Made by a program: the position numbers and the translations under genes. A DNA stretch of 45,285 nt, taken from NCBI GenBank assembly GCA_032718475.1, contig JAUCBJ010008379.1, positions 1-45,285 of the forward strand, written 5' to 3'. Below the pieces are notes generated by a model. It was not told where the DNA came from. It did no database searches and saw only the letters and a list, made by a program, of their open reading frames with translations. Origin of the DNA: Nemertoderma westbladi (taxonomy: Eukaryota; Xenacoelomorpha; Nemertodermatida; Nemertodermatidae). Below, piece by piece: positions 20,601-28,827 of the stretch (position 1 is the first letter of the stretch; the number at the start of each line of letters is the position of its first letter).

Positions 20601-20958
20601 CTTTGCAAACGCAAAGCTGTGCCCAACAAAAGTACAAAGACCCTTGCTCTCTATGTTTGCCGCAGGTATCTCAGCAAACAATGCTGAGATTTAGTAATAA
20701 ATTTAAATTTAAATATTACTAGCTAAGAGCAGAAAACGACGTTGTTCTATGCACTCTGTATTATAACATTTACAAAAAAATTACAATCGAATGTGCCGAT
20801 GAGATTGTGCAATTAGACCTATTTATTCAACCTACTCAACCTATTTATTGAAAAACTACCTCATTTGTTTTAGAAAACTGCAAGAAAGAGAGGACAAAGA
20901 AATTGAAATGGCTTTGACATTAACTCCAATGGGCAAGAAGAAGAAATGTTGCTCGTAG
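11465..20958 (+). CDS. Large Rab GTPase (CRACR2A/RAB44/RASEF-like), five 3' exons, N-terminus not in view
   Basis: Exons 11465-11662, 13032-13222, 13525-13721, 15026-15201 and 20874-20958 join with matching phases at every GT-AG junction. The product has an acidic linker, then a complete Rab domain: P-loop GESGVGKTS, switch I region TNLSSTIG, DFQTKTL, switch II WDTAGQERF, base-binding NKSD and SAK. It ends KKKKCCS, a double-Cys geranylgeranylation signal. The VDFQTKTLVV and FRKADGV blocks and the KLQEREDKE tail resemble the GTPase part of EF-hand large Rabs, which bind GTP and act in vesicle traffic and, for CRACR2A, calcium-linked signalling. EF-hand and coiled-coil exons would lie 5' of 11465 and were not recognised. 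Which of the three paralogues it matches is uncertain. Confidence 0.85.
11715..11732. repeat. G homopolymer in a Rab intron
   Basis: A G-rich run (GGGGGGAGGGAGGG followed by a pure G stretch) 50 bp after the donor of the linker exon. Confidence 0.8.
11925..11940 (+). promoter_or_regulatory. Possible YY1-type element
   Basis: AATGGCGGCCATTTTGTC contains the YY1-like core in both directions (ATGGCGGCCAT). CCAAT-containing strings lie upstream at about 11823 and 11888. It is in the intron before the GTPase exons, so it could mark an internal promoter for a short Rab-only transcript. This rests on motif match alone. Confidence 0.2.
12281..12419 (+). repeat. tRNA-like sequence inside a 16-bp inverted repeat
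   Basis: 12301-12400 has a 7-bp acceptor-like pair (ACCGCCC with GGGCGGT), an A-box-like TAGCTCAGTGG and a B-box GGTTCGAGCCCC. The anticodon arm does not fold canonically, and the D stem is weak. Outside the acceptor pair, CTCCATAGCGAATAT (12281 onward) is inverted as ATATTTTTCGCTATGGAG (to 12419), so the whole block is one extended hairpin. It is likelier a tRNA-derived element than a working tRNA. Confidence 0.45.
13032..13222 (+). CDS. Rab gene exon: G1/P-loop exon
   Basis: Acceptor ATTTACAG, donor ATTG|GTTAGT. It encodes a linker beginning QPPIGLAADDSS, then APERVFKIVMVGESGVGKTS with the phosphate-binding loop, and the effector-region Thr in SSTIG. It ends with one base of the Gly codon. 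Confidence 0.9.
13525..13721 (+). CDS. Rab gene exon: switch II exon
   Basis: Acceptor TTTTATTGTAG, donor AAG|GTTAGC. It encodes GVDFQTKTL, LQLWDTAGQERF (the catalytic Gln is present), YFRKADGVAVVYDVT and NWITQIK. The last codon is complete (phase 0). Confidence 0.92.
14497..14611 (+). repeat. Intronic tandem repeat of about 57 bp containing C homopolymers
   Basis: Two adjacent copies of a unit with TGATCTCGGACGTCC, TTTATGGA(A/C)GACCC and a long C run (C15 and C18), plus a diverged third upstream from about 14440 (TCGGACGTCCTAATT). It lies in the 1.3-kb intron between the switch II and NKSD exons. Confidence 0.8.
15026..15201 (+). CDS. Rab gene exon: NKSD/SAK exon
   Basis: Acceptor CGCTTTATAG, donor AA|GTAAGA. 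It encodes EHCVIMLIGNKSDKEHKR with the guanine-binding NKxD, then FWETSAKLGQSVEEAF with the G5 SAK loop, and leaves two bases for the next exon. Confidence 0.92.
15202..16225. other. Rab intron, no feature recognised
   Basis: AT-rich intron sequence between the NKSD exon and the nested gene. A TTTATT at 16024-16029 gives AATAAA on the - strand about 200 bp after the stop of the nested TMEM184C-like gene, a candidate poly(A) signal. Nothing else is supported. Confidence 0.5.
16226..17485 (-). CDS. TMEM184C: TMEM184C-like multi-pass membrane protein (intronless, nested gene)
   Basis: A complete 419-residue ORF with no introns. The family (organic solute transporter alpha-like/DUF300) has about seven membrane spans. 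Hydrophobic spans are visible near residues 17-40, 50-72, 86-104, 118-138, 175-200, 214-236, 250-275 and 288-310. Family blocks present are RILWMVPIYSLDAW, FDTCRECYEAYVIYNFM, YTVVRP, FVVFFSFWQ and QDFLVCIEMFIAAIGHHYAF, all intact. The C-terminal tail is hydrophilic and acidic with a basic patch, as in the family, and ends near KVMSSDEGNG. Length is close to vertebrate TMEM184C. It starts at ATG 17485, just before the conserved WRSWIRSIVV block. It lies on the opposite strand inside the last Rab intron. The molecular function of the family is poorly defined. The lack of introns suggests a retrocopy or intron loss, but the ORF shows no decay. Confidence 0.93.
   Translation of the reverse strand: MPSTSRYGVFGLWRSWIRSIVVAVYAISLCVGLPFLIITLQEQGASSHVEAWAAAAIFLALTLPISLWTILQHLIHYTRPYLQRHIIRILWMVPIYSLDAWLGLRYPNAAIYFDTCRECYEAYVIYNFMMLLLNYLNHEYDLDSCLKDYSANRKHLIPFCCLRAWPMGDTFVRRCQQGVLLYTVVRPATTVLSLILVTAGVYKDGEFTADSPWMYLALVNNATQIWAFYCLVLFYRTTRHELRPLRPIGKFICIKFVVFFSFWQSFVLSILVATGVIQKVWVFDPKIVAASLQDFLVCIEMFIAAIGHHYAFSYTEFINVTVESPPWYAAIVTLCDVSDVGRDVADHINHARRSSGARRRLLDEEVVDYSTMSESGCPGDESGCLDGGTDGPIASPESGGKRVREMKVMSSDEGNGPII
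18648..18922. mobile_element. MITE with CCCATGTGAAG(T/A)ATACC termini, nested in the foldback element
   Basis: The left end reads CCCATGTGAAGTATACCAG and the right end is its inverse, CCTGGTATTCTTCACATGGG. The 11-bp sequence gcgattaactg occurs directly before (18637-18647) and after (18923-18933) it, so it inserted into that site; the exact duplication length could be 9-11 bp because flank and terminus overlap. A related copy starts at 44868. Confidence 0.75.
19164..19181. repeat. C homopolymer followed by T run
   Basis: A C run of about 18 next to a T run of 10, inside the foldback element. Confidence 0.85.
20443..20483 (+). repeat. 20-bp direct repeat, two copies
   Basis: GAGGTAAATTGCGGTCATAC occurs twice in tandem in the last Rab intron. 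Confidence 0.85.
20519..20700 (+). repeat. tRNA-derived SINE-like element
   Basis: It begins with an A-box-like region (GATAACTGAATGGTTTGAGC) and a B-box (AGTTCGATCCC) 30-40 bp later, both parts of a polymerase III internal promoter. It then has a non-tRNA body (GACTTTGCAAACGCAAAGC and a CTCAGCAAACAATGCTGAG hairpin) and ends in an AT-rich TAAATTTAAATTTAAAT tail. This layout is that of a SINE. Confidence 0.55.
20874..20958 (+). CDS. Rab gene terminal exon with CCS prenylation motif
   Basis: Acceptor CATTTGTTTTAG. The first base completes a Lys codon, then KLQEREDKEIEMALTLTPMG and KKKKCCS stop at TAG. A polybasic stretch before two Cys residues is typical of membrane-attached Rabs that are doubly geranylgeranylated. 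Confidence 0.9.
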
Positions 20959-21889
20959 GTGTTGATATAGACGTCCTCAACTTCGGTTAATGTCAATAAC
21001 TCCGTGGTGTGCATGCAGTTGTTTCGCACGCAAGCGGATACTTTTACAATCATCCTAAAGATTCCCCTGATTGCACTTTTAGTGCCTTTTTAATCTTTCT
21101 AATTTATTATAATTTCTGCATTTTGTTGGACTTTGAATGTTACGAATGTCAATTAGTAGGTCTATTTTCGGTGATGGATTTGTATAATTTAAATGCGTTT
21201 AAAATTATATTAATGTAATTGGTATCCATTCGAGGATGTCAGATTAATTTGATTCGAGGAATAATTAAGAAATTAACTGTTTTTTACATTGTCAGTTATT
21301 ATTTTTCTTACCTATTTCATGGTTCAGTGTTAGTTGTACATAGATTGACACTTTTGAGCAACAATTTTCCGAATTCTTGCAGAAAAGGGATGATATTGAT
21401 TTATTTTAATATTGCATTGTTTATTTAGGCTATCTGTTTGTACTTTAGTTAATTTCCCTTTCATTTATCGTAAGTTCGCTGCATTTCTTTTCTTTTATTT
21501 ACGTGTTTTCCTTTTATCTTTTTGTTATACTGGATTTAATTTAATTTGCATGATTTTACAGCTCATATTTTATGGCAATTATTTTTTACTTAATTTATTA
21601 CTTTCATATCATTAATTTTATTCAAAAATTCCAACATTATTATACAGTTTATACCTGTACTCCAGCGACTAGTTGTTGATATCGCGTTGCAATATACACT
21701 ACTACAGCATAAAGTAATCTCATTTATCATAAAGTTGCACTTTATGGTCTGATGATTGGTTTTGATTGGATGTTTTATGACAATACACAATTAGTGATTG
21801 TAAATAATTACAGCGGAATTACCAAATTCAATTATATTTCATGATAAAATCCAGCCACGTTGCTGTTACAGCATGTATACCGCGGCCAT
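20959..21889. other. 3' UTR/intergenic, no gene recognised
   Basis: AT-rich sequence after the Rab stop codon; short open stretches have no family resemblance. The Rab 3' UTR presumably occupies the first part but no clear poly(A) signal was chosen. Confidence 0.5.
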
Positions 21890-22503
21890 TGTGACGGGAT
21901 CCCCGAGTTGGCGAGGGAATCCCGACCGGTGTGTTTGTGTTTTGGAAAGTACGCGTCGCCGCGTCCGCTGGCTGCTGAAAGGCTTGTGGTTTCAGAAAGG
22001 CCGAACGAATAACTGAGTTTTTAGTGGCAGTTGTTCGTAATGTCAGAATACAATAATAGCACAATCAGTTTACAATAATAGCACGGTTAATGACGATGGT
22101 CTAAACCGTCTTGCTTCCACACTCGGTATAAACCAACTAAACGACAGGTAATAAAGACAACGGTTATATTACTAACACATATGGAATATTGCTACCTACT
22201 GTTTGGCCTGGCCAATGAATGCGCATTAATCAGATGGTAAGCTGCCCCACCATTAGCTACTCTGTTCTTAACCCTCTGGCAATCCCTAATCTCTGTGTGC
22301 ACGTGCTAGCTTTCTCACAACCCCCCCCCCCCCCCCCCCCCCCGAGATGGCTTGTAGCCTCTCCTTGTGGCTGGCAGTGTATATTGCCTCCGTTGGTTGG
22401 TAGGTGACATTATATTGGTAATGTCGCCTAGCCAACTATAATTGGTAAAAAGCCACTTTCCCTATTTCCCGCTGGGTGGTGCAGCGAATTGGATCCGCTA
22501 ACA
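21890..22503 (-). mobile_element. 3' LTR of the BEL/Pao-like element
   Basis: Read on the - strand it starts TGTTAGCGGATCC at 22503 and ends GATCCCGTCACA at 21890, so it has TG...CA ends. A polypurine tract GGGGGAG directly precedes it on that strand. It is homologous to the solo LTR at 238-842, which fixes both ends independently. It contains a C run at about 22320-22343. No 5' LTR was found beyond 29743. Confidence 0.85.
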
Positions 22504-22510
22504 CTCCCCC

Positions 22511-22539
22511 ATGCTATCTTCCCGGTGAGAAGATAGCAT
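22511..22539. repeat. Perfect 11-bp hairpin next to the LTR/polypurine tract
   Basis: ATGCTATCTTC and GAAGATAGCAT are perfect inverse complements around a 7-nt loop. The stem ends 2-7 bp from the polypurine tract of the BEL/Pao-like element. Confidence 0.85.
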
Positions 22540-22576
22540 CAACCTTTAGTGCGCTCCAATTCCGCTGGAATCCAAT

Positions 22577-23262
22577 CTAGTATTGGATGTGGGGTAGAAT
22601 TCTTTTCTCGGGGTCAGCTTTCCAGGCTGCCCCCCCTGGGTCTGTTTTCACTACCCATCCTTGGCACATCTGCGAGCTAAGCTGCACCAAGGTATCTGGC
22701 GTCTCTATTTTAGATGATCGCCCTCTCTCCTCACACAATTTTATCTCGGACTCCATTGTCCATTCTCCTCGCTCACCAGTCCCATAGGACTCATCCCTCT
22801 CTCTGCTCGCTCCCCACACTTGGATCTTGCACTCCTCACTTTCTCCCAAATCCTAGCACCTTCTCCCCACGCTTCTCTCTAACTTAAGCCGTTTCATCAT
22901 CACTCCACACTTTCGTCGGGTCTCACATTCCCACTTCGTCCTCCTGTTTCAGTCAATTAGTCCACAGTCCCAGTAGCTAATTGGAAAAGGTTATATCTGA
23001 CTATGGTACGTATATTATATTTCTTTAGCACTGATTGATTATGTACATACGTACTGATTGCACTTATATTAATTGCACTTGTGAGTTATTTGTACTTATG
23101 TCCATGCGGTGCCTTCCAGGCACATTATCACCGCCCGTAATCAGTTCTAGAGTCCTAGAGTTCTCCTCCCGTATCCTCCGGAAAACATCTCATCTCTTTG
23201 CCTCTATCATCGTCCTGCTTTGGTCGTTTTCTTCCCTTCTGTTTGCTCTTGAGGCTACTCAT
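22577..23262. other. Element interior between LTR and zinc-knuckle ORF
   Basis: A minus-strand open stretch (22849-22577) lies here without recognisable domains. The rest is non-coding, probably the 3' untranslated part of the element. Confidence 0.4.
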
Positions 23263-24588
23263 TCATGCTGATACCGTCTTGCCGAGCCCCGTTTTTGGAT
23301 CCTTGGGTGTGGGCGTTATCAATTCACGGTATCGCTTCGCAGGTGGTCCCACTGAGTGCCCCTCCTGCTTCCCTCTGGTAGCGTCCCACAAGATCATCTT
23401 CATCCCACATGGCACATGCTCCGCCAGAAAGTTCCTGAATTCCATCCTGTTCTCTGGTGACCATCTGTCTAGATATTTTTGGGTGTTAATAGCCCCTCTA
23501 TATGATGCCGCTGTCGCTACCTCCTGATATGTGAATGGTAGTCTCCTCTTAGTAATCTCCTGGTGGGCCTGCAGGTTGATGTTGAAAAAAACCCACCAGA
23601 ACTCCTGGGCCTTCATCCTTTGCCTTGTCATGACTCCGACGTTGGCCCAATCCTCGAAAATACAGAACTTCTCCTCATCGTCCATCCAGTCGCACTGGCG
23701 CTCAAAATGCCCCCTAAACTTACACTTGGAACACCTGTGGTGCAACCTTGGGCATGCGCCCATCCTATGGGTAGACTCGTGGCAATATAGACATGTCGCA
23801 CCTTTCTGGTAGCGATACAGACAATTCTTCTGCTGATGGATTAGTCTCCCACAGTAGTCGCAACCATCTATAACTGTCTCTCGCCTCAAGTCGTCCTTGG
23901 CTCCGCGTAGCCTCCTGGGTCTATGGAGCCGCTGATAGGTGAACATTTCAACCCTGTCCTCCCTACCCATGTTGACGTCCTCCTCCCCCCTCAGCATCAT
24001 TTCCCCAAACACTACTTGTGGTGCCGTCCCCAGTTGCTCGCCCAGCCGAATTATGTTCACCAGGAAGTCCGTCGCTTGCTCCCAGGCTCGCTTGCTGGGT
24101 GTGTCCCAGGAGGCTCTCGCCCCGCTGGCTGTCACCACTCTCCCGTCCACCCAGTCCGTGTCCAACCGGTCGATCCTCTCTACCAGCGGCATCTCCCCGA
24201 ACTTGTCCTCCTCTACTTCCTCTGCCACGAACGGCTCCAAACCCGGGATCCCAGTTGATCCACCATGTCCCTTCCCAGCCTGGTACTCGCCCGTAACCTT
24301 CCACTCTTCCATCGCTCTCGGTATCTTCCTTCCAAAGTCGCCCTCAGACCCCCCAGGTATCGGCATTCCCTGCAGTCCAGATGTAGACTGTATCAGTGTC
24401 TCATCCATCCAATCCACCTCATCCCCTTGCCGAAACTCGCCCGAGGTCTCCGATCCCCACCTCAACTCATCCAAGTCTTGGGCTTCAAAATCATACTCCC
24501 CTCCTCTTATATCTGCCTCTCTGCCTGCTGCCTCCCTCCTCTCTTTCCTGGCGACTTCCTCTAGCTTTCTTTCCTCCTCTCTATCCAT
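23263..24588 (-). CDS. Retroelement ORF with three CCHC zinc knuckles, located 3' of pol
   Basis: An intact 441-residue ORF starting at ATG 24588. The first 60 residues are Glu/Arg-rich and probably helical, and an acidic middle follows. From about residue 240 there are three CX2CX4HX4C knuckles (CDYCGRLIHQQKNC, CLYCHESTHRMGAC, CSKCKFRGHFERQC), then a basic/aromatic C-terminal part. CCHC knuckles bind nucleic acid and are typical of retroelement Gag nucleocapsid. The odd point is position: it follows integrase, whereas Gag normally precedes pol. It could be a relocated Gag or an extra ORF specific to this lineage. Its uninterrupted frame contrasts with the broken pol. Confidence 0.7.
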   Translation of the reverse strand: MDREEERKLEEVARKERREAAGREADIRGGEYDFEAQDLDELRWGSETSGEFRQGDEVDWMDETLIQSTSGLQGMPIPGGSEGDFGRKIPRAMEEWKVTGEYQAGKGHGGSTGIPGLEPFVAEEVEEDKFGEMPLVERIDRLDTDWVDGRVVTASGARASWDTPSKRAWEQATDFLVNIIRLGEQLGTAPQVVFGEMMLRGEEDVNMGREDRVEMFTYQRLHRPRRLRGAKDDLRRETVIDGCDYCGRLIHQQKNCLYRYQKGATCLYCHESTHRMGACPRLHHRCSKCKFRGHFERQCDWMDDEEKFCIFEDWANVGVMTRQRMKAQEFWWVFFNINLQAHQEITKRRLPFTYQEVATAASYRGAINTQKYLDRWSPENRMEFRNFLAEHVPCGMKMILWDATRGKQEGHSVGPPAKRYRELITPTPKDPKTGLGKTVSA

Positions 24589-24699
24589 CTCACATTTCTT
24601 CCATCACCTGTACTGGTGTGTCTACTTCTCCATCCACCAGGTGTCGGGTATCATAATACACAGACTCGTCCTGCTGTCCCGGGTGGTCTACAAGACCTT

Positions 24700-25447
24700 C
24701 TAGGGCTACCTTAAAGGCTCTCCTGTGGTTCAACCACGACCCATTGCCACGGCTCCGTATTGTCCCATGTTGTCCACCAATCCCAATCCATCCAATTTCA
24801 TCATAGCCATGTAGACTACCTGCATGTCCAGAAGATTTGGGGTGCCTGGTCCAATAATCCTCTCCGCGTCGTCCGTATCGCTGATGCAACCTTGATTGTA
24901 GTCTTCAACCTTACTAGCTTCTGCACCGCATTCGGTAGATGGTTCAACTTCGGCCCGCTCCTCTTACCGTAGGTCCCTAGGTCAAATAGAAAAATATCTC
25001 CGTTCGGCGCCGCTAAATGCAGCAATATAGTTCTACCCGACCCTCCTGACCCCCTCATCTGCCCTTCATCATCCTCTACAGTCCTCTCGTCATCTAGGAC
25101 CATGTATCCGCCCCTCTCCACGGAATCTACAAACCTCCTCCATTCCGTTCTAGGAGTGGTTCCCTCGTGTACTTTGGTATCCCAAAAGTACCCTCGTCCC
25201 CCTTTACAATGTAGTGAAGATGCTCGTTGATCGCATTATCCAACGACGGCATTCCATAGGTCCCGACCAGTCGTCGCTCGTGAATCTCGCTAAACTGATC
25301 TTGCAGCGGGTGCGCTTTCTGACTCTTTGGAAGTCGTTTATAGTATGCCCTCGTCTTATTCTCCAGATGTCTCAGCATGAAATCCACTAGTAATTCCTTC
25401 CCGCTCTTCTCCGACTTCCCCTTCTTCACTAGTTTCTCCACCATCAC
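24700..25447 (-). pseudogene. 3'-5' exonuclease-like (DEDD) region of the retroelement, frameshifted
   Basis: Three overlapping minus-strand frames cover this stretch. The middle piece (25121-24816) has LDDE, matching the DxE of exonuclease motif I, followed by LLHLAAPNGDIFLFDLG, the strand pattern seen in WRN/EXD/Egalitarian-type 3'-5' exonucleases. After a frame change near 24900, the next frame gives an Asp-containing motif II-like segment and an NLLDMQV segment where the family has its Asp-Thr-Gln-type block. The upstream piece (25447-25127) is unrecognised. Breaks near 25125, 24900 and 24730 show decay. The domain call is by eye and needs a profile search. Confidence 0.45.
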
Positions 25448-26454
25448 GATTCTCCTCTCTCACCAGACTGGTGGTGCCTTAGAAAGGCTCAGTAGGGCAA
25501 GAGATAACTAAGTATGGTCTTAATTAGTTTAGATCAGTTATGGCCTACCTCCTATCTGCTCTTTTGCCAATGTTTTGTATAAATATTCCCCCTATGTGCC
25601 AATTTTACTCCTAATTCGTAATTTTGTCCATTACTTTTAATAGTGCTTCTAGAATTTTTTAACTCCCAGTTGCTACAATTTTTTGTTTTGTTATTATTTT
25701 ATATTCTTCAACCTATGTGCTATTATTCTACCCTCTACTCAATTATTATATAAGTAATTCATCACTACTTGTCTACAGAAAAGACTAGCTAAAATTTTCT
25801 TATTGTTGTACTACAGTAGCTTCCAACCAGACAGCTTTCTGGCTCTGTAATAATACTCTAAGTCTGTACTACGGGCTATGCGCTACAGTAGTCTAGTTCG
25901 TGCAGCCTACACAGTCTATTCTACTACGCCTACATACCCCCTTCAACTCCTCATGTGGCGCCCTCAGTGCCCACTGTAGTACGTATTACGTACTATTATT
26001 GGTCCAATTGACCCAGCATGTTTGTATTTATTACGTACGTTGGCAAATTGTGCCAATCAGAGGTACGCAATGTATACCCTCCTGATCCCCACTATGGTAC
26101 TATGTTCCCTTCTAATTCTACTGTACATATCTTATACTGATATTGGTCCCATTGACACGGCATTCTCCCGTATGTAAATTATATACATTGGTACATTCGT
26201 ACCCATCCAACGTACGTAATTATAACTACCTATACCTAAATATTATGTATGTTGATACGTCCGTACCCATCAGACATACATAATGCCTACCTAAACTAAT
26301 TATATGTACCTTGGTACACTACTACTCGACTAACTCATGTATCTTACTTTCTTCACATATTATTCTCACTTTTTATTTCTATTATTATCGTGTGGGAAGG
26401 GCGTCTCGCCCTCATTCCCAACCTCAGTCCAATTTATTGGACAACTCAACTTAA
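25448..26454. other. Spacer between pol and the downstream ORFs, with imperfect tandem repeats
   Basis: Non-coding on both strands. From about 25975 to 26330 there are four diverged copies of a 65-100 bp unit containing ATTGGTACA/ATTGGTCC, GTACCCATC and TACGTA blocks. No sequence like the 614-bp LTR was seen here, which argues against two tandem elements sharing a middle LTR. Confidence 0.55.
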
Positions 26455-27432
26455 TTAGGGCGTTCCCTCCAATAGGCAACACTTCCCTACCACCCTCCTG
26501 TAGGTCTTCCTATCTTTTGCCCCAATCTTTCCTCCAATTCTGACCTCCATGGATCTGATCTTTCCATCCTCACTGGGGTAGCATTCGACTACCCTCGCCA
26601 ACCTACAGTGGTTATTGATAATCGTGTCATTGGTCATGATTATCAAGTCACCCTTCCTAAGCTCCCTCTGATTATTCCTCCACTTGCTTCTCTTGTGCAG
26701 CGTTGGTAGGTACTCTTGGATCCACCTTCTCCAATACTCTGCAGAGACTGCACCTATCGCCTTAGCCACCTTCCAGCTCTGACGCGAGTTTATATCGTCT
26801 GGGTTGATATTTCGCATGTCGATCGTCGATAGTCTCTCCATTAATAGATGTGCTGGTGTCAAAACGTCCAGCGATTCTGGATCATCATTCTTGGGATACA
26901 GCGGTCGGCTGTTGATAATCCCCTCACACTTCGCCAGCACTCTCCTGAATACATCCTCGGTCACCATGTGATTGTTCATGAGTTTGGTCATCAGCTGCTT
27001 GGAGCTTCCGACGAGGCGTTCTACGCAGCCCAGCTTATGTGGTGCGTATGGCATCCTCCTTTCCCATTTAATCAGGTGCTTTCTCATCACTGTCTTAATA
27101 TCTCCGCCCTCCAAGATGTCAAAGGCCTCCGCTAACTCGTTTTCTGCACCAATGAAGTTAGTCCCATTGTCGGAGTATAATATTTCGACCGTCCCTCCTC
27201 TGCGGGTCACGAATCTCTCCAAGGCATTGATGAATGCTGACGCCGTAGTGTCCTGAGCCAGTTCTATCCCCACGGCCCTCGTATTATTACAAACGAAGAT
27301 AATGCCGTAACGCTTCTCTGTGTGGCGCATCACTTTGATCTTAATCACCCCAAACATGTCCACGCCACAGTGTGTGAATGGTGCGTCGTGATGCCTCACC
27401 CTGTTAGTTGGCAGTGGAGCCATCTCCTGCAC
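26455..27432 (-). CDS. BEL/Pao integrase core and C-terminal domain
   Basis: 325 open codons with a DDE integrase core: Asp25 in CGVDMFG, Asp88 in LYSDNGTNF and Glu138 in HKLGCVERLVGS, spaced as in BEL/Pao enzymes. A NSRPLY block and LTPAHLLMERL follow, then the C-terminal domain with LRKGDLIIM and CRLARVVECYPSEDG, the signature of the Pao integrase tail. Integrase inserts the cDNA into host DNA. The frame continues upstream through a single in-frame TGA (27454) into the zinc-binding part, so this is the C-terminal piece of a polyprotein. 5' truncation and breaks elsewhere mean the element cannot make a whole Pol. Confidence 0.85.
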   Translation of the reverse strand: MQEMAPLPTNRVRHHDAPFTHCGVDMFGVIKIKVMRHTEKRYGIIFVCNNTRAVGIELAQDTTASAFINALERFVTRRGGTVEILYSDNGTNFIGAENELAEAFDILEGGDIKTVMRKHLIKWERRMPYAPHKLGCVERLVGSSKQLMTKLMNNHMVTEDVFRRVLAKCEGIINSRPLYPKNDDPESLDVLTPAHLLMERLSTIDMRNINPDDINSRQSWKVAKAIGAVSAEYWRRWIQEYLPTLHKRSKWRNNQRELRKGDLIIMTNDTIINNHCRLARVVECYPSEDGKIRSMEVRIGGKIGAKDRKTYRRVVGKCCLLEGTP

Positions 27433-27453
27433 GGCCCTCTCCTTCTTCGTCCG

Positions 27454-27804
27454 TCAGCATGTCTGGCATTTCCCCACTACCACCTTCACCATCTTACTAA
27501 GTTGAATTACCCAATATCTCCTTCTGATCTCGGTTAAGGTTTGGTTGGTATCGCCATGTAATATGGCCTTATGGGCATCCCATATGATCTGGTGGACTAT
27601 AAGTGACTTATTAGGGATTATTATTGGTTTCTGCGGAATTAAGGCACTGGTGTTATTAACCACCCTGGAGTTCATGACCAGGATTCCATCCTCATCCAGT
27701 TGCAGTGACAGCGCGTTGATCTCGCTGTCCTGATGAAGATGTTGCTGTTTCCTAACCCGGTCTACTTTGTCTCCGTATCCCTTCCCTTGTTCGTATCGTA
27801 TCAT
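27454..27804 (-). pseudogene. Integrase zinc-binding (H2C2) segment
   Basis: The frame is the same as the integrase core but ended by TGA at 27454. It contains IWDAHKAILHGDTNQTL (the two His) and VVVGKCQTC (the two Cys), the HHCC zinc-binding domain before the integrase core. Confidence 0.75.
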
Positions 27805-27873
27805 GGCTTTAGCCGCCCCTTCCAGATCGATGGTGGGTTTTATCTTACTGGCCGTACCAGCCCTCCTAAGGAA

Positions 27874-28321
27874 TTATCCGTAAGCCCTCAGATATGCCAC
27901 TAGCTTCTTCGTCTTATACCAACTAGAGCTGTAACTGAGCAACCTATCTGTTGGACTATCGCACGACTCTATCATCTTAGATTGTGGTGGTGCCTCCTTA
28001 ATCTCCCTCACTAACTGGCTAAATATTTCTTCCCCCTCCTTCCGATTTCTTCCCTCTACTACTACTTCCTCTCCACTTGGATCTACCTTCCTCATCAGTA
28101 GCCACTTCGACCTGTCGTTGAAGAAGTGTGGACCATGCTGCCACAACTCCTGCTTTCTCGAGAAAGCAGGAGTTGAGTACACCCCTCGATAGCAAGTCTG
28201 CCGGATTGTCGTCAGTTGGGCAGTAGTGCCACTTGTCCAAGTCCATTATTGCTCTTATCTCGTCCACTCGATTCACTACGAATATGGGATAACGCGTCTT
28301 TTCTTTATGCAACCATTCCAA
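27874..28321 (-). pseudogene. RNase H-like/pol remnant of BEL/Pao
   Basis: Two overlapping minus-strand frames. One contains MDLDKWHYCPTDDNPADLLS, which matches the conserved WRHVPS-x-NPADxxS block at the end of the Pao RNase H region. The frame shifts inside the segment (near 28150), so it is broken. Confidence 0.7.
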
Positions 28322-28446
28322 TACGCTTCCAGGGATGCATCGGAGAACATATGTAGTTCTAATTCACTCATGTCTCCATCCGGGAAGTACACACGTGGCA
28401 TACTGTAGGTTCCCATATCTTCTAGGCTCCCTGTGTATTTCTCCCA

Positions 28447-28638
28447 CTATTTACTTATCTCTATCGGGACCTCCACGTCCCAATCATCTTTGATCTTGTA
28501 AACCTTCTTAAGTATTTGCTTCCCCGTGACTAATAACAGGGATGCTAATCCTAGTGGATCGTAAATCCTCGCCATGTATGACACATAGCCTCGCTTGGTA
28601 TAGATCCCGGCACACTCCTGACTCAGTTGATATTCCAA
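28447..28638 (-). pseudogene. Pao RT connection region remnant
   Basis: 63 codons with YVSYMARIYDPLGLASLLLV, the diagnostic segment of Pao polyproteins between RT and RNase H (seen in the domain once named peptidase A17). Both ends are frame breaks. Confidence 0.75.
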
Positions 28639-28827
28639 CTCATCTGTCTACCGGTTCCATACGATCCCTAGTGCATTCTGCTGCGATTCCTACTCTCTTG
28701 TCCACCATAATTTGTTCCTTTACCGTCATAGGTTTATCTAATTTTACCTCCGGTTGTTTATACTCTATGGCTTCCATGAATTATTTAGAGTTTGACTGGA
28801 ACTTCGTCAAGTTGAATCCCGATATCT

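Noticed and set aside
23939-24703. 254-codon + strand ORF rich in Ser/Pro
   Set aside because: Antisense shadow of the three-knuckle ORF, which has recognisable domains on the - strand.
25448-26454. Possible second LTR between pol and the knuckle ORF
   Set aside because: None of the shared LTR blocks (GTGGCAGTTGTTCGTAATGT, GGTAAAAAGCCAC, GTGACGGGATCC) was found there.
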